Assembly: GCF_000633455.1 (NCBI RefSeq)
Contig: NZ_AYMG01000001.1
Span: forward strand, 124,001-188,000
Source of the DNA: Pedobacter jeongneungensis
GTDB taxonomy: Bacteria > Bacteroidota > Bacteroidia > Sphingobacteriales > Sphingobacteriaceae
Length of the DNA stretch: 64,000 nucleotides
Direction of reading: 5' to 3'
Positions 44,388 to 53,200 of this stretch are shown one piece after another. Position 1 is the first letter of the stretch. Each line of letters begins with the position of its first letter. Both the position numbers and the translations under genes were made by a program. The notes beneath the pieces are model-generated. The model worked only from the letters and a program-made list of their open reading frames with translations, did not search any database and was not told where the DNA came from.

Positions 44388-45833
44388 ATGAAAACAACAG
44401 TAATTAAAATATACCCAGGGCCTATTTCCCATCTTAGGCGCTTGCTTCTTGGGAGCCTGCTATTAACCGCTTTTTTATGGAGTGCATGTGAAAAGCTAAT
44501 TGAGGTACCAAAGGCCGGAAATCTGATCCTGAGCAAAGATGTATTTTCTGGAAATGAGACCGCAACATCAGCGGTGATGGGGCTCTATAGCAAGATGGTG
44601 ACACTAAACCTGAGCATGAGTAATGGCGGGCTGAGTGTATATTCCGGCTTGTCGGCGGATGAACTGTTCAATCCTGCGCCAAGTAGCAGTTATGATCCTT
44701 TTTCGGGTAATATGCTCCTTTCTTCAAACGGGATAATCAGCAATAACTTCTGGAGCACGGCATACCGCAACATTTACCACGCAAATGCCATTCTGGAAGG
44801 ACTGGCTGCCTCAAACTCATTAAGTACAGCAACAAAAAAACAGTTAACAGGTGAAACCCTTACCATTCGGGCATTTTATCTATTTTACCTGGTTAATCTT
44901 TTTGGTGATATTCCTCTTACGCTCACAAGCGACTTTGAGCAGAACGCAGTGATGCCACGAACGTCATCAGCCATTGTTTACGCCCAGATTGTTAAAGACC
45001 TTGAGGAAGCTAAAGTTCTCCTGACTGCAAATTACCCGAGTAGCGCAAAAGCAAGGCCCAATCTATTCGCGGCCAGAGCACTTTTGGCCAGGGTTTATCT
45101 TTACAGCCAGCGATGGGCTGAGGCAGAAGCTGAAGCATCTTCAGTAATATCCTCCGGTTTATATAACATAGAGCCGGATCTAAACAAAACCTTCCTGAAC
45201 ACCTCAAATGAAACCATCTGGCAGTTGGTAAGGGAAACGGCTAATACCGCGGAAGCAGCCGTTTTCCTTCCGTCTTCCGGTACTATTGTTCCTGCTCTTG
45301 TGATCAGGGATAACCTGCTAAATGAATTTGAGGCAGGAGATCTTCGAAAAAGCAGGTGGTTGTCCAGCAATATTGTCAATGGTGTAAGTTATAGCTATCC
45401 ATACAAATATAAGATTAGGGCCAACTCCACGGTAAGTGAAAGTCTTATTATCCTGCGCCTGGCTGAGCAGTACCTGATTAGAGCGGAAGCGCGTATAGCT
45501 CAGGACAACCTTAATGGGGCGGTTTCGGATCTGAATGTGGTTCGAACCAGAGCTAGGGCAGCAGCAACACCTGCCATAACAAATCCACTCCCAAACCTTT
45601 CTAATATACTGACTAAAGCGGAGCTGACTGAAGCGATATATCATGAACGTCAGAGCGAACTCTTTTGTGAGTGGGGCCATCGATGGCTTGATTTGAAAAG
45701 AAGCGGTAGGGCTGACCAAAAACTTATTAGCCTTAAGCCAACCTGGAAACCTTTCATGTCATTATATCCCATTCCTTTTTCAGAAACACAGACCAATATT
45801 TTTTTAACCCAAAATCCAGGATATGCAAATTAG
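44388..45833 (+). CDS. SusD/RagB-family substrate-binding lipoprotein
   Basis: 481 residues. Lipoprotein signal with Cys34 (LLTAFLWSAC). SusD hallmarks: WSTAYRNIYHANAILEGL near 123, GETLTIRAFYLFYLVNLFGDIPL near 155, AARALLARVYLYSQRW near 228 and the C-terminal SELFCEWGHRWLDLKRSGR near 425. It sits on the outer membrane over the SusC barrel. Its last codons overlap the next gene by 11 bases. Confidence 0.93.
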   Translation: MKTTVIKIYPGPISHLRRLLLGSLLLTAFLWSACEKLIEVPKAGNLILSKDVFSGNETATSAVMGLYSKMVTLNLSMSNGGLSVYSGLSADELFNPAPSSSYDPFSGNMLLSSNGIISNNFWSTAYRNIYHANAILEGLAASNSLSTATKKQLTGETLTIRAFYLFYLVNLFGDIPLTLTSDFEQNAVMPRTSSAIVYAQIVKDLEEAKVLLTANYPSSAKARPNLFAARALLARVYLYSQRWAEAEAEASSVISSGLYNIEPDLNKTFLNTSNETIWQLVRETANTAEAAVFLPSSGTIVPALVIRDNLLNEFEAGDLRKSRWLSSNIVNGVSYSYPYKYKIRANSTVSESLIILRLAEQYLIRAEARIAQDNLNGAVSDLNVVRTRARAAATPAITNPLPNLSNILTKAELTEAIYHERQSELFCEWGHRWLDLKRSGRADQKLISLKPTWKPFMSLYPIPFSETQTNIFLTQNPGYAN

Positions 45834-47142
45834 ACAATTTAACATAGCTAAAACCCAACATTTAATTCTCCTAATTTTAATGCTGATTTTCTTTCCACGG
45901 ATAGGTATGGCCCAGGCCGCTTTAAAAAAAGGCGAACAGATTCCTGATATCGTGCTTCAAAATATTTATAACTACCCTAAGAAATCGTTTGACCTTGATA
46001 AGATTAGAGGAAAGCTGATCATATTCGATTTTTGGAGCCCAAGCTGTATTTCCTGTTTAAAGTCGTTTCCAAAAATAGATTCCCTGCAGCGACTCTTCGC
46101 AGATGAGGTAACAATTGTGCTGGTTAACAAGGAAAGTCTTGATTCAACAAGAAGGTTTTTTGAGACCCGCAAATTTCTTTTCAGGCCACAGATTCCATTT
46201 GCAACCAGTGACGTCACGATCAACAAATTATTCCCGAATCGGGCCAATCCTGCCTATGCATGGATAGACGGAGAAGGGAAGTTTCACCAGATGACCAATG
46301 AACTCACGGCAGCATCCATTCGTCGCTTCCTTGCCGGAAACAAGGTGAATTTAGAGGATTACCGGGAAAGGCGTAAATACTTGACATCACTTTTTGACAA
46401 GGAATATGAGCCTAGCGTAATTAGCTATTCCTATCTTTCAAAAGCGATTCCAGGGGTGAATTTAAATGGATCGATAGGAAAGAATGGGTTATCATTCCAT
46501 AACTATGACCTCATGAATTTATACAGGGAAGCTTTCGGGGAACAGGGGAAATACGATTTTTCCAAGAAATGGAACATTGTATTGGATGTGAACGATACTC
46601 AACGGTTTATTTCACCTAAAGAGGAAGAACTGGCTCACGATTGGAAGAGAAAAAATCTATACAACTATGCACTGCTGTTGCCGGAAAATATGGCCGAAGA
46701 AAGGTTCATTATGATGCGTTCAGATCTGAAGCGATATCTTGGATTTGATGCAAGAGTAGAAAAAAAATTGATTAGTAGTATGATTTTAGTAAAGGTAGGA
46801 AACATGGATAAGCTAAAGTCTCAGAAAACAGGGCCTTCAAATTTTAGGATGTCTGATATCCGGACCAGTCAAATTGATTCGGTTAGGAGACTTATCAACC
46901 GTCCTTTTAAGACTTTTTCAAATATTTTAGGTTCCTGGGTAGCGCTTAGACTAGAAAAGCCATTTGTGGACGAAACCGGTTATTCAGGAAACATAGACAT
47001 TGAATTAAACGGAAATGCTGTTGATAGTTTTAATCTGGGAAAAATCAGAGCACAGTTAAAGCAATATGGGCTCGACCTTGTTGAACAGAAAAGGCCAATT
47101 GATGTCCTGGTAATAAGGGAAAAAGGGGTGGTGAAGGAATAA
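45823..47142 (+). CDS. TlpA-like thioredoxin fused to DUF3738-type domain
   Basis: 439 residues. A signal segment with alternating basic and hydrophobic residues precedes a thioredoxin-like domain with CxxC in FWSPSCISCLKSFP near residue 75. The C-terminal part (from about 180) contains ALLLPENMAEERF and LEKPFVDETGYSGNIDIEL and ends RPIDVLVIREKG, the pattern of DUF3738 (Bacteroidota/Acidobacteriota exported proteins of unknown role). It overlaps the SusD gene by 11 bases. Together they form the SusC-SusD-TlpA cargo often seen in Sphingobacteriaceae. Confidence 0.8.
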   Translation: MQIRQFNIAKTQHLILLILMLIFFPRIGMAQAALKKGEQIPDIVLQNIYNYPKKSFDLDKIRGKLIIFDFWSPSCISCLKSFPKIDSLQRLFADEVTIVLVNKESLDSTRRFFETRKFLFRPQIPFATSDVTINKLFPNRANPAYAWIDGEGKFHQMTNELTAASIRRFLAGNKVNLEDYRERRKYLTSLFDKEYEPSVISYSYLSKAIPGVNLNGSIGKNGLSFHNYDLMNLYREAFGEQGKYDFSKKWNIVLDVNDTQRFISPKEEELAHDWKRKNLYNYALLLPENMAEERFIMMRSDLKRYLGFDARVEKKLISSMILVKVGNMDKLKSQKTGPSNFRMSDIRTSQIDSVRRLINRPFKTFSNILGSWVALRLEKPFVDETGYSGNIDIELNGNAVDSFNLGKIRAQLKQYGLDLVEQKRPIDVLVIREKGVVKE

Positions 47143-47161
47143 CCATCCATTACCACCCCTT
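47123..47161 (-). terminator. Terminator shared by convergent DUF3738 and DUF6520 genes
   Basis: AAGGGGTGGT and ACCACCCCTT form a 10-bp stem that overlaps the end of the plus-strand gene. On the minus strand the stem is followed by TTTTTCCC, a better tail, so it mainly ends the DUF6520 transcript. Confidence 0.65.
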
Positions 47162-47166
47162 AATCA

Positions 47167-47526
47167 TTAATTACTGAACCTTACGCGATGGTCGTTGTCC
47201 GCTGGAGCGGGAGCGATATCATCAATCGTCTGAACAGTTTCGTAGCCTCTGATACAATCAGCAGCAGTCTGATCCTCACAAGAGGTAAGGGGATTGCTGC
47301 CACCAGGCATAGAATCATCCTTTGTCTGAGGGGTGCTGTTAAGCTGCGTCTGTAATGTACCCGAAGAACTGATCTGATACCAGTACAGATTTGGCTGTAC
47401 TTTCTTGTTATTGGCACTACTATCCGATGGTTTAAATGCAAAAGTCAAACCCATGATTGCTATAAGAGCAAATGTAAACATAGCTCCAAGCCATGTTTTT
47501 TTAGTATTAAATGATTTGGTATACAT
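47167..47526 (-). CDS. DUF6520-family small exported protein
   Basis: 119 residues. One N-terminal hydrophobic segment (AMFTFALIAIMGLTFAF), then NKKVQPNLYWYQISSSGT and a C-terminal part with a cysteine pair (LTSCEDQTAADCIRGYE). This layout matches the small DUF6520 proteins frequent next to SusC/SusD and TlpA genes in Bacteroidota. It may be a substrate for the thioredoxin-like neighbour because of its two cysteines. Function unknown. Confidence 0.6.
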   Translation of the reverse strand: MYTKSFNTKKTWLGAMFTFALIAIMGLTFAFKPSDSSANNKKVQPNLYWYQISSSGTLQTQLNSTPQTKDDSMPGGSNPLTSCEDQTAADCIRGYETVQTIDDIAPAPADNDHRVRFSN

Positions 47527-48125
47527 ACCGATATTGTTTAAATTTAAAATGATTTAATTATGGTCGCCCTTGTGGCGGGCATTCCGAAAAGGACTGTTCA
47601 GCTTTGGACAGCCTTTTTCTTTTTATCAGGCCTCACGGCCTCGCCGGGAACAGCGCATATTTTCGAACATGTGGAAAATAAACAACTACTCTCTTTTTGG
47701 CGTGGTATTTATTGGGCTCACTTAATGCAGGCGAACCTAATTTTGCCTCTACATTAGCTAAACGTTTCTTAATCATTTTAAGGATTAGCGTTGCAAGCAC
47801 AGAAAGGCCGGTTCGGAAAATTATTTCCGGTATCCGTTCAATCCATATAACTACCCTTAATGTTTTCATAATTCCTGTCTTTGCCTAACATTTACCCATT
47901 TGCAACAACCTGGCTGTTGCATGCCCACTCTAAAAATATACGCGCTTATCGCTGCGCCTGCGTCCCCTGTATAAAGTCCGGTCAAAACTTGCGAGCACCT
48001 GCCGGTTTCCACACCAATAACCTAATCAACTTCTGGGCAGATTATCTTAGCGCTTTGTACTTAACGCCCGGGAAGGGCGGCTGAAAACAGGTGCTACCCA
48101 CCATATTTCAATATTTTTTCCCAAA
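47527..48125. other. Gene-poor stretch with an uncertain small frame
   Basis: About 600 bases. On the minus strand 47633-47869 reads MKTLRVVIWIERIPEIIF then a hydrophobic stretch and 78 residues in all. It could be a truncated small membrane protein, but no family is clear and it overlaps a plus-strand frame, so I do not call it. An imperfect hairpin AAGGACTGTTC/GGACAGCCTT with a T run lies near 47588-47620. Confidence 0.35.
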
Positions 48126-48482
48126 TCAATGGGGGCTGTTTTCTTTTTTGGGACGTCGTCTTTTCTCTTGCTCAAGCTTTTTGAGGAGCTCTTCCCTCTT
48201 AGCGGCACAAATAATGACACTCTCACGTTCCCCCTGATAGTGCATGACCTGTTTATTACCTTCGCGAGCCAGTGTTTCCAGTCGCAGGTCTGTTATCTGA
48301 TCCTCGCATGTGCAATTTTTCTGAGGAAATAGTGCTGCCAGTCCAACGCCAATGACAACTGCGATAATGCCAAAAAGGCTTCGATAAACTTCTCCGCGTT
48401 CCGGCTTTTTAAATCTCATCCAAAGAAATTTATACTCTTTTTTTTCAGGGCCTGACGGCTGTTCATTGAAGTCATTGTTCAT
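48126..48482 (-). CDS. Single-TM protein of unknown function
   Basis: 118 residues. One membrane segment (about 36-51, LFGIIAVVIGVGLAALF) with a charged cytoplasmic N-terminus. A C-terminal part with CTCEDQ directly after the membrane ends in a strongly basic helix (REELLKKLEQEKRRRPKKEN). It is divergent from the LytTR regulator gene. No family recognised. Confidence 0.5.
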   Translation of the reverse strand: MNNDFNEQPSGPEKKEYKFLWMRFKKPERGEVYRSLFGIIAVVIGVGLAALFPQKNCTCEDQITDLRLETLAREGNKQVMHYQGERESVIICAAKREELLKKLEQEKRRRPKKENSPH

Positions 48483-48645
48483 TGCCTATCGGATTACTTG
48501 AATAAATTTAGGCCTATCCATTTAGAAAAATAGAGGCAAAAAGGACGTTTTTCCGTCAACTGCACCAATTTCGGGGGTGAACTGTCCCTCACTTTGATGA
48601 ATTGCCCCCAATGACTGGCCAATAAAAAGGTCTTTTTGTATTTTT

Positions 48646-49506
48646 ATGAAACTAATAAGGCAGTTTATGCATAGCAAGAAATCAGATGGCAAAAATCTTC
48701 CGGATTATTTCAGCTTTGGCTGGATGATGCTGATCTCGCTATTCATAACGCTTTGTTTAAACTGGCCAACTATGAACTCACGGTTTTGGCATACCTTCAC
48801 CCAAGATTGGTATCACATTGCATGTGCAAATACATTTGCAACCGTTTTCATCATGATAACCTTTACCAATATTTTCACAAGTTATCTGGATTCAAAGTGG
48901 CTCTGGGAGAAAGATTTATGGAAAAGGCTTGTTTTTCAGATTCTATTAGGATTTATGGCACCTATACTGATCTGTTATTTTTTCAGTTGGATTTCTTTTT
49001 ATTTCCTCAACGTCAATATCAGCTCAACAAGGTATATCCGGAATATGTCCAGCTTACTTGTACTCATTTGTATCATGATCAATCTCCTACATGTGGTTTA
49101 TTACTATATGTATAGATCTTCGGAATGGCTAAATAGTACGGCTGGAAAACCAAAACCAGCGCCAGTTTTGTATCTATTTATTCCTGATGGGAAGGGAGAG
49201 AAGAAAATTGCAACCGCAGCTATTGCCTATATTTATGTAGAAAACGGGACAACCTATATCCAGCATCATAACAGTGATCTTGATGTGTGTTTTATAGCTT
49301 TAGACAGTATCTATAAAAAACTAGACGAAGCATCTTTTTTCAAAGCAACAAGAAGTTATATTGTCTCATCTGCGGCAGTAGATGGCTATGTAAAGATTCC
49401 ACACAAAGGCCTTAAAGTAAGATTACAACCAGAAACCCCAGAACCTATAAATGTGAGCCGTTCAAAAGCCCCTCGATTTATAGACTGGTTAAAAACAGAC
49501 TCTTAG
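48646..49506 (+). CDS. Membrane-bound LytTR-domain transcription regulator
   Basis: 286 residues. Four membrane segments (about 26-45, 64-83, 103-125, 140-160) are followed by a LytTR DNA-binding domain from about 185: IAYIYVENGTTYIQHHNSD, then FFKATRSYIVSSAAVDGY and LKVRLQPETPEPINVSRSK. It is a one-component regulator tethered to the membrane. The quasi-palindrome that also lies before qatA occurs 28 bases after its stop and ahead of the next gene. Confidence 0.85.
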   Translation: MKLIRQFMHSKKSDGKNLPDYFSFGWMMLISLFITLCLNWPTMNSRFWHTFTQDWYHIACANTFATVFIMITFTNIFTSYLDSKWLWEKDLWKRLVFQILLGFMAPILICYFFSWISFYFLNVNISSTRYIRNMSSLLVLICIMINLLHVVYYYMYRSSEWLNSTAGKPKPAPVLYLFIPDGKGEKKIATAAIAYIYVENGTTYIQHHNSDLDVCFIALDSIYKKLDEASFFKATRSYIVSSAAVDGYVKIPHKGLKVRLQPETPEPINVSRSKAPRFIDWLKTDS

Positions 49507-49533
49507 TAAAGTTTGCGAGGGATTTATCACAAC

Positions 49534-49551
49534 TTTACGGAAACCCGTAAT
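49534..49551 (-). promoter_or_regulatory. 18-bp quasi-palindrome (copy 2)
   Basis: TTTACGGAAACCCGTAAT, the exact reverse complement of 30095-30112. It lies 53 bases ahead of the ATG at 49604. Confidence 0.45.
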
Positions 49552-49603
49552 GATGTCTTTTTAGTTTCTCATACCTTGGCTCCTATTAATTCAAATCAGA
49601 AAT

Positions 49604-50155
49604 ATGAGCACAATTTTTACAAAATCAGTAATGTCTACCGCACTAGTTATTTTAGCCGTGATGATGCACAGCTCCTGTAAGAAAGCAGCGCAGGAAACTG
49701 CAAAGGAGCAGGAGCAAGTTCCGGTAGTTTTTTCTTATGAGGTGACCTGTGATTACTGTAACATTTCCTACATCGATGCAAGCAATCAGACCAAAACGGT
49801 AACGAGCAACATAGGCAAATGGACTTATAAAATTGAGAAAAAGGTTTCCTTTGATCTGAAGTTAAACGTTTCATCAATCATTTCAAGTTATCAGACCATC
49901 CAGGCTTATATCTTAAAGGACGAGGAAGCTGTATACGGAAATCTCGGTTATAACCGTGCGGATCTTTCCTATAACACCGTTTCTGGAAACGGCACATCAA
50001 GTTTTGGCAGTTATGTTTCCACCACCCCAACCGGCGGGAACAGCTCAGGTGGAACCACCGCTCCAACCTCTTCAGTTTGCGGGGCAAAAAACAAGACCGG
50101 AGGCTATTGCAAACGGATGGTTGTCGGAGGTGGCAGATGCTGGCAGCATAAATAG
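49604..50155 (+). CDS. Lipoprotein with C-terminal CxxH-type zinc-binding-like motif
   Basis: 183 residues. Lipoprotein signal with Cys25 (VMMHSSC). A beta-rich middle contains two cysteines in a CDYC motif (EVTCDYCNISYID). A Ser/Thr/Gly linker leads to a compact end, VCGAKNKTGGYCKRMVVGG then RCWQHK. That Cys-Cys-Cys-His pattern recurs in small Bacteroidota proteins (DUF5763-like) and could bind zinc. Its position outside the membrane makes a zinc site unusual. Next gene 68 bases downstream. Confidence 0.6.
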   Translation: MSTIFTKSVMSTALVILAVMMHSSCKKAAQETAKEQEQVPVVFSYEVTCDYCNISYIDASNQTKTVTSNIGKWTYKIEKKVSFDLKLNVSSIISSYQTIQAYILKDEEAVYGNLGYNRADLSYNTVSGNGTSSFGSYVSTTPTGGNSSGGTTAPTSSVCGAKNKTGGYCKRMVVGGGRCWQHK

Positions 50156-50223
50156 ACTGCCAGGCATATCTTCAATTACATTTTACTTTAGCAACGTTTA
50201 TATCGTTATATTAAAACATAATC

Positions 50224-50742
50224 ATGAAAGCATTTATTTTGTCAATAGCACTGATGTGCTGTTATTTTCTTGGCAATTGCCAAAAGATATCTTCACTTGG
50301 CACAGTCAATGAGAGCAAGCTAGGAAGATGCACCGGTTCAGCTTATTGTTCTGCGTGTAAAAACTGTTCCCGTTGTGCCCACTGCGGGAGTGGAGGCACC
50401 TGTGGGATATGCTCACCTCTTGAATCGCAAACCCCAGTATACTCAAGCCCCCGCAAAAAAGCATCTAGCTACAAGCCGAGATCATCTGCATCTGGTCAGC
50501 AGAAAAAGCAATCCTTCAGTGCTGAAAAGAACAATATGAAAAGTTACGTTTTTGAATCTTTATCCGCGGTAAAGCTCAAAGAAATCAGTCTTCGCTCAGG
50601 GCCAGGATTATCCTATCCTGTTATTGAAACGCTTAAGCGCAACCAAAAAGTGAAACTGCTTGCAAAAAAGGGAGAGTGGGTAAAAGTGAAAGTCCTGTCC
50701 TCTGGAACGACCGGTTACTGTAATCTGGCAGGAATAAATTAA
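50224..50742 (+). CDS. Exported cysteine-rich protein with SH3b domain
   Basis: 172 residues. Signal peptide (MKAFILSIALMCCYFLGNC), then a dense cysteine stretch at about 38-60 with nine Cys in CxxC spacing (CSACKNCSRCAHCGSGG). A Ser/Lys-rich linker follows, then a bacterial SH3 domain from about 115 (KEISLRSGPGLSYPVIETL, KVKLLAKKGEWVKVKV, TGYCNLAGIN). It is probably periplasmic and wall-associated. The cysteine cluster resembles a metal-binding or disulfide knot; function unknown. Confidence 0.7.
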   Translation: MKAFILSIALMCCYFLGNCQKISSLGTVNESKLGRCTGSAYCSACKNCSRCAHCGSGGTCGICSPLESQTPVYSSPRKKASSYKPRSSASGQQKKQSFSAEKNNMKSYVFESLSAVKLKEISLRSGPGLSYPVIETLKRNQKVKLLAKKGEWVKVKVLSSGTTGYCNLAGIN

Positions 50743-50775
50743 TATCCTGTACGAATAAGATCTAAGAATGATCAG

Positions 50776-50818
50776 GTGGGGGAAATAAATTCATTTGACT
50801 AACCCCCACTATTTTTTT
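50776..50818 (+). terminator. Intrinsic terminator after SH3 gene
   Basis: GTGGGGG and CCCCCAC form a 7-bp GC-rich stem with a 20-base loop, followed shortly by seven T. Confidence 0.8.
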
Positions 50819-50833
50819 CCTGTAGAAGCTAAA

Positions 50834-50871
50834 GCGAAACATGCTGGGATAGTGCACCCGGGGTGTTTCGC
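50834..50871. repeat. Inverted repeat near relaxase 3' end
   Basis: GCGAAACA and TGTTTCGC, 8-bp arms around a 22-base interior containing GTGCAC. It lies between the SH3 gene and the relaxase; it may be a terminator for the relaxase or part of a transfer site. Confidence 0.35.
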
Positions 50872-50940
50872 AGGCCGCAAGGCGCGAGGGGATTTCTTCT
50901 TCTGACCTTTTGATTTTTTATAAAACTATAGCCCATCCGC

Positions 50941-51915
50941 TCAACGCTGCATACCCTGCTCTTGTTGTCTCGCTTTTCTCTTTCTTCGCTTTTCTGCTTC
51001 TTCAATAGTATCAGATGCGATATCCGGAATATGTACTGGCTCCATCAAAACTTCCAAAAATTCGCCTACGGTTTTACCGGTAGATTCGAGCATGTTGCCA
51101 ACAGAAGAAAAAATTCCCTCAGCGACACCTAAAGCAAGTTCATTAACCACAGATTTGCTCTGGTAATTTTTCATAGACGCCTCCAGCAAAACATCCAATT
51201 GTTCCCTTTGCTGTAAAGTACCATTCTTTAAAATATTCGCATAGGCCAGGGTATCCCTCAGGTTTCGCTCAAAGCCAAACTGCTCATCAAACAAACGCTC
51301 CCCACATTGCTTAAAAGCCATCCGATCAAATTGCCCCATTTTTTTGGAGTGTTCAGCATTTCTACCTTTCGAGCTGTTCATGGGGCTCAGCTTTATTTTA
51401 TTGGTGATATCCCTGCGGCTGATGATCACTTGTATATGCAGCTGATTCCCGTTTTTTTTCTCACCGCGCTTCCGGCTACCATCTTTAACCGCTGCATCCT
51501 TATGGCTATAATATCGGTTATGCTCCATCTTACCAAACCAGAGCAGATCCTTATTACTACCAATCCCAGGGCGTCTGAAGTTCTTTGCATATTCATCCAT
51601 TACTTTCTCTGTATATGCTTTCAGTACATTTTTCATATCAGGATCCCCAACCGATTTCCTCAAATGCTCCAGTTCTTTCTGGCTAGGGCTGATGTTGATC
51701 AGGAAAAACTTGGCCTCATGTCTTCCCAGCTTTGCATTGTTTCCATCCAATGCCCGGCGTACTTCATAGGCCTCCACATCCTGACGGTTTCCATTGAACC
51801 ATAGTTCCGGCTGCTTTAGCTCCTCCGTACGGTTCTCCTTTTCCAGGTAATTTACCAAACCTCCACTGCTGCCCTTGTTACTGGCTTCCTTATTGTCTGT
51901 AATATTGATGTACAT
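50941..51915 (-). CDS. Relaxase/mobilisation protein (DUF5712 / MobB type)
   Basis: 324 residues. The N-terminus MYINITDNKEASNKGSSGG followed by LVNYLEKENR is the start of Bacteroidota mobilisation relaxases. KLGRHEAKFFLINISPS near 62, MEHNRYYSHKDAAVKDG near 130 and QLHIQVIISRRDITNKIKLSP near 158 correspond to the histidine and Tyr-bearing relaxase core (HIQVIISR resembles the HxH-type motif with one His). It nicks oriT for transfer. The BfmA/BtgA-like gene is 2 bases upstream. Confidence 0.8.
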   Translation of the reverse strand: MYINITDNKEASNKGSSGGLVNYLEKENRTEELKQPELWFNGNRQDVEAYEVRRALDGNNAKLGRHEAKFFLINISPSQKELEHLRKSVGDPDMKNVLKAYTEKVMDEYAKNFRRPGIGSNKDLLWFGKMEHNRYYSHKDAAVKDGSRKRGEKKNGNQLHIQVIISRRDITNKIKLSPMNSSKGRNAEHSKKMGQFDRMAFKQCGERLFDEQFGFERNLRDTLAYANILKNGTLQQREQLDVLLEASMKNYQSKSVVNELALGVAEGIFSSVGNMLESTGKTVGEFLEVLMEPVHIPDIASDTIEEAEKRRKRKARQQEQGMQR

Positions 51916-51917
51916 GG

Positions 51918-52481
51918 TTATAAAAGATCAATCTGGTTTCTGGTTATCCTGGCCAGTTCCTCTTTCTCCCTAGCTGAAGTCATCATACCAAAGGCATCCC
52001 TGCTTTTGATGTAAGTGCCGAGTATATAGTGAAACTGCTTTTTAAGCTGCTCACCTGTAGATAGCTTCACCAGGACGTTTTTTAGTATCTCATCGGTATT
52101 CAATAGTTTGCTACTGTAGTTTTTTCCATCCAATAAAAGTTCACCTTGTCCAATAGCTAGCTTACCGCTTCTTTTCTCCAACTCTTTAAGTAGGTTATTG
52201 AGATCCCTCTGGTTACTCGTCATCCTATCCACTTCTCTTTTGATCGGAATAAGCAGGTCATTTTCCTGGGTCTTCATAAAACCGATGTAATCCTTGTGCT
52301 GTCTGAGCAGTGTATTCTTTAACAGCTCATCATTAATATCAAGCGGATCTTTCTTACTCCGAAAGAAGTAATCCACCATCTGCACAAAAACCAGCCGGTT
52401 CGGACGCCCAAGCTTTTGAGCGATCTTATCCATTTTGACCGCGGTCTGCGTATTATATTTTATGGTTCTTAATGTTTCCAT
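51918..52481 (-). CDS. BfmA/BtgA-family mobilisation accessory protein
   Basis: 187 residues. METLRTIKYNTQTAVKMDKI followed by GRPNRLVFVQMVDYFFRSKKDP is a ribbon-helix-helix-like N-terminal domain. A long helical tail (MTSNQRDLNNLLKELEKR) completes the layout of BfmA/BtgA mobilisation proteins of Bacteroides mobilisable elements. It probably binds oriT and recruits the relaxase. First gene of a two-gene mob operon, downstream of the candidate oriT. Confidence 0.8.
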   Translation of the reverse strand: METLRTIKYNTQTAVKMDKIAQKLGRPNRLVFVQMVDYFFRSKKDPLDINDELLKNTLLRQHKDYIGFMKTQENDLLIPIKREVDRMTSNQRDLNNLLKELEKRSGKLAIGQGELLLDGKNYSSKLLNTDEILKNVLVKLSTGEQLKKQFHYILGTYIKSRDAFGMMTSAREKEELARITRNQIDLL

Positions 52482-52879
52482 TTCAGCTCTTCATTGTTCG
52501 TTAAGTAACTTGTTATGTATATCGTAATATATATTGCCCTATAGATATACAGCTATATAAGCATGCACATATCTGCATATCTACAACCCTGTCTAGGGTT
52601 CCTTTTTCTTTAATCCTGCCGCCGTCAGCGGCCAAGAGAACCCCTGGAGGGTTCTCCAAACAGCCTTTACGCTAGCGTAAAGGCCAGATGGTGAGGCTCT
52701 GCCCAACCACCGCTTGCTCCTTTTTCTGGAAATGAAAAAGGACCTTTTGCATATTGCTTTAACCTCTCAGAGTTTTTTAGTGGGAGACCGATCCCAACAG
52801 ATCTCCCATAAGAATTATTCAAAAAACCTATTTTAAATGTTCAATTATTATGTTGCACTCACAAAGTCCATAGTCGTCC
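52482..52879. other. Non-coding region upstream of the mobilisation genes
   Basis: About 400 bases with no supported gene, G+C-richer in the middle. It contains the paired dyads at 52636-52684 (see oriT candidate) and ordinary AT-rich flanks with several TATA repeats near 52515-52570. Confidence 0.5.
52636..52684. other. Candidate oriT: hairpin plus 22-bp palindrome
   Basis: GAGAACCC/GGGTTCTC with a 5-base loop (52636-52656) is followed 6 bases later by a perfect 22-bp palindrome centred on CTAG (52663-52684, half-site GCCTTTACGCT). They lie about 150 bases upstream of the BfmA/BtgA-relaxase operon, the usual place for oriT in such elements. Confidence 0.45.
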
Positions 52880-53200
52880 TTAAGATAAATTGCAGCTCAA
52901 CACAGCTTCGTCTTCCAGGTTCCAGGATACCCGGCTTCCAAGAAAAGGGTTATAGGATGGGCTATAAAAGATATACCCAAAAACCTGAAGCTCACCAATA
53001 CACTTGTGATAGGTCGAAGTTGAGTAGATCTTGGATGAACGCATAAGCTTGCTTCTGCTCACCTGAAAAGGGTGAATTAACCCAGAATCTTCTGAGGCAA
53101 AGATCAGCGCAGCCAACAGGCTAACGTGAAACGCCGAAAGCCTTTGATCCGCCTGAATCCACTCTTTGAGATAATCAAGGTTTTTATTTACGCTCCCCAT
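52880..53200 (-). CDS. Small winged-helix-like protein of the mobile element
   Basis: 106 residues from ATG 53200 (MGSVNKNLDYLKEWI); upstream in-frame codons lie inside the excisionase gene. The middle (LSAFHVSLLAALIFASEDSG then FQVSRSKLMRSSKIYSTSTYHKCIGEL) is a helix-turn-helix, ending with a beta wing YIFYSPSYNP. The pattern fits a replication-initiator-like or regulatory winged helix common in Bacteroidota integrative elements. It overlaps the excisionase-type gene by 17 bases. Confidence 0.6.
   Translation of the reverse strand: MGSVNKNLDYLKEWIQADQRLSAFHVSLLAALIFASEDSGLIHPFQVSRSKLMRSSKIYSTSTYHKCIGELQVFGYIFYSPSYNPFLGSRVSWNLEDEAVLSCNLS

Noticed and set aside
47633..47869. 78-residue minus-strand frame starting MKTLRVVIWIERIPEIIF
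   Set aside because: Plausible N-terminus, but the remainder is not membrane-like or familiar and it overlaps another open frame.
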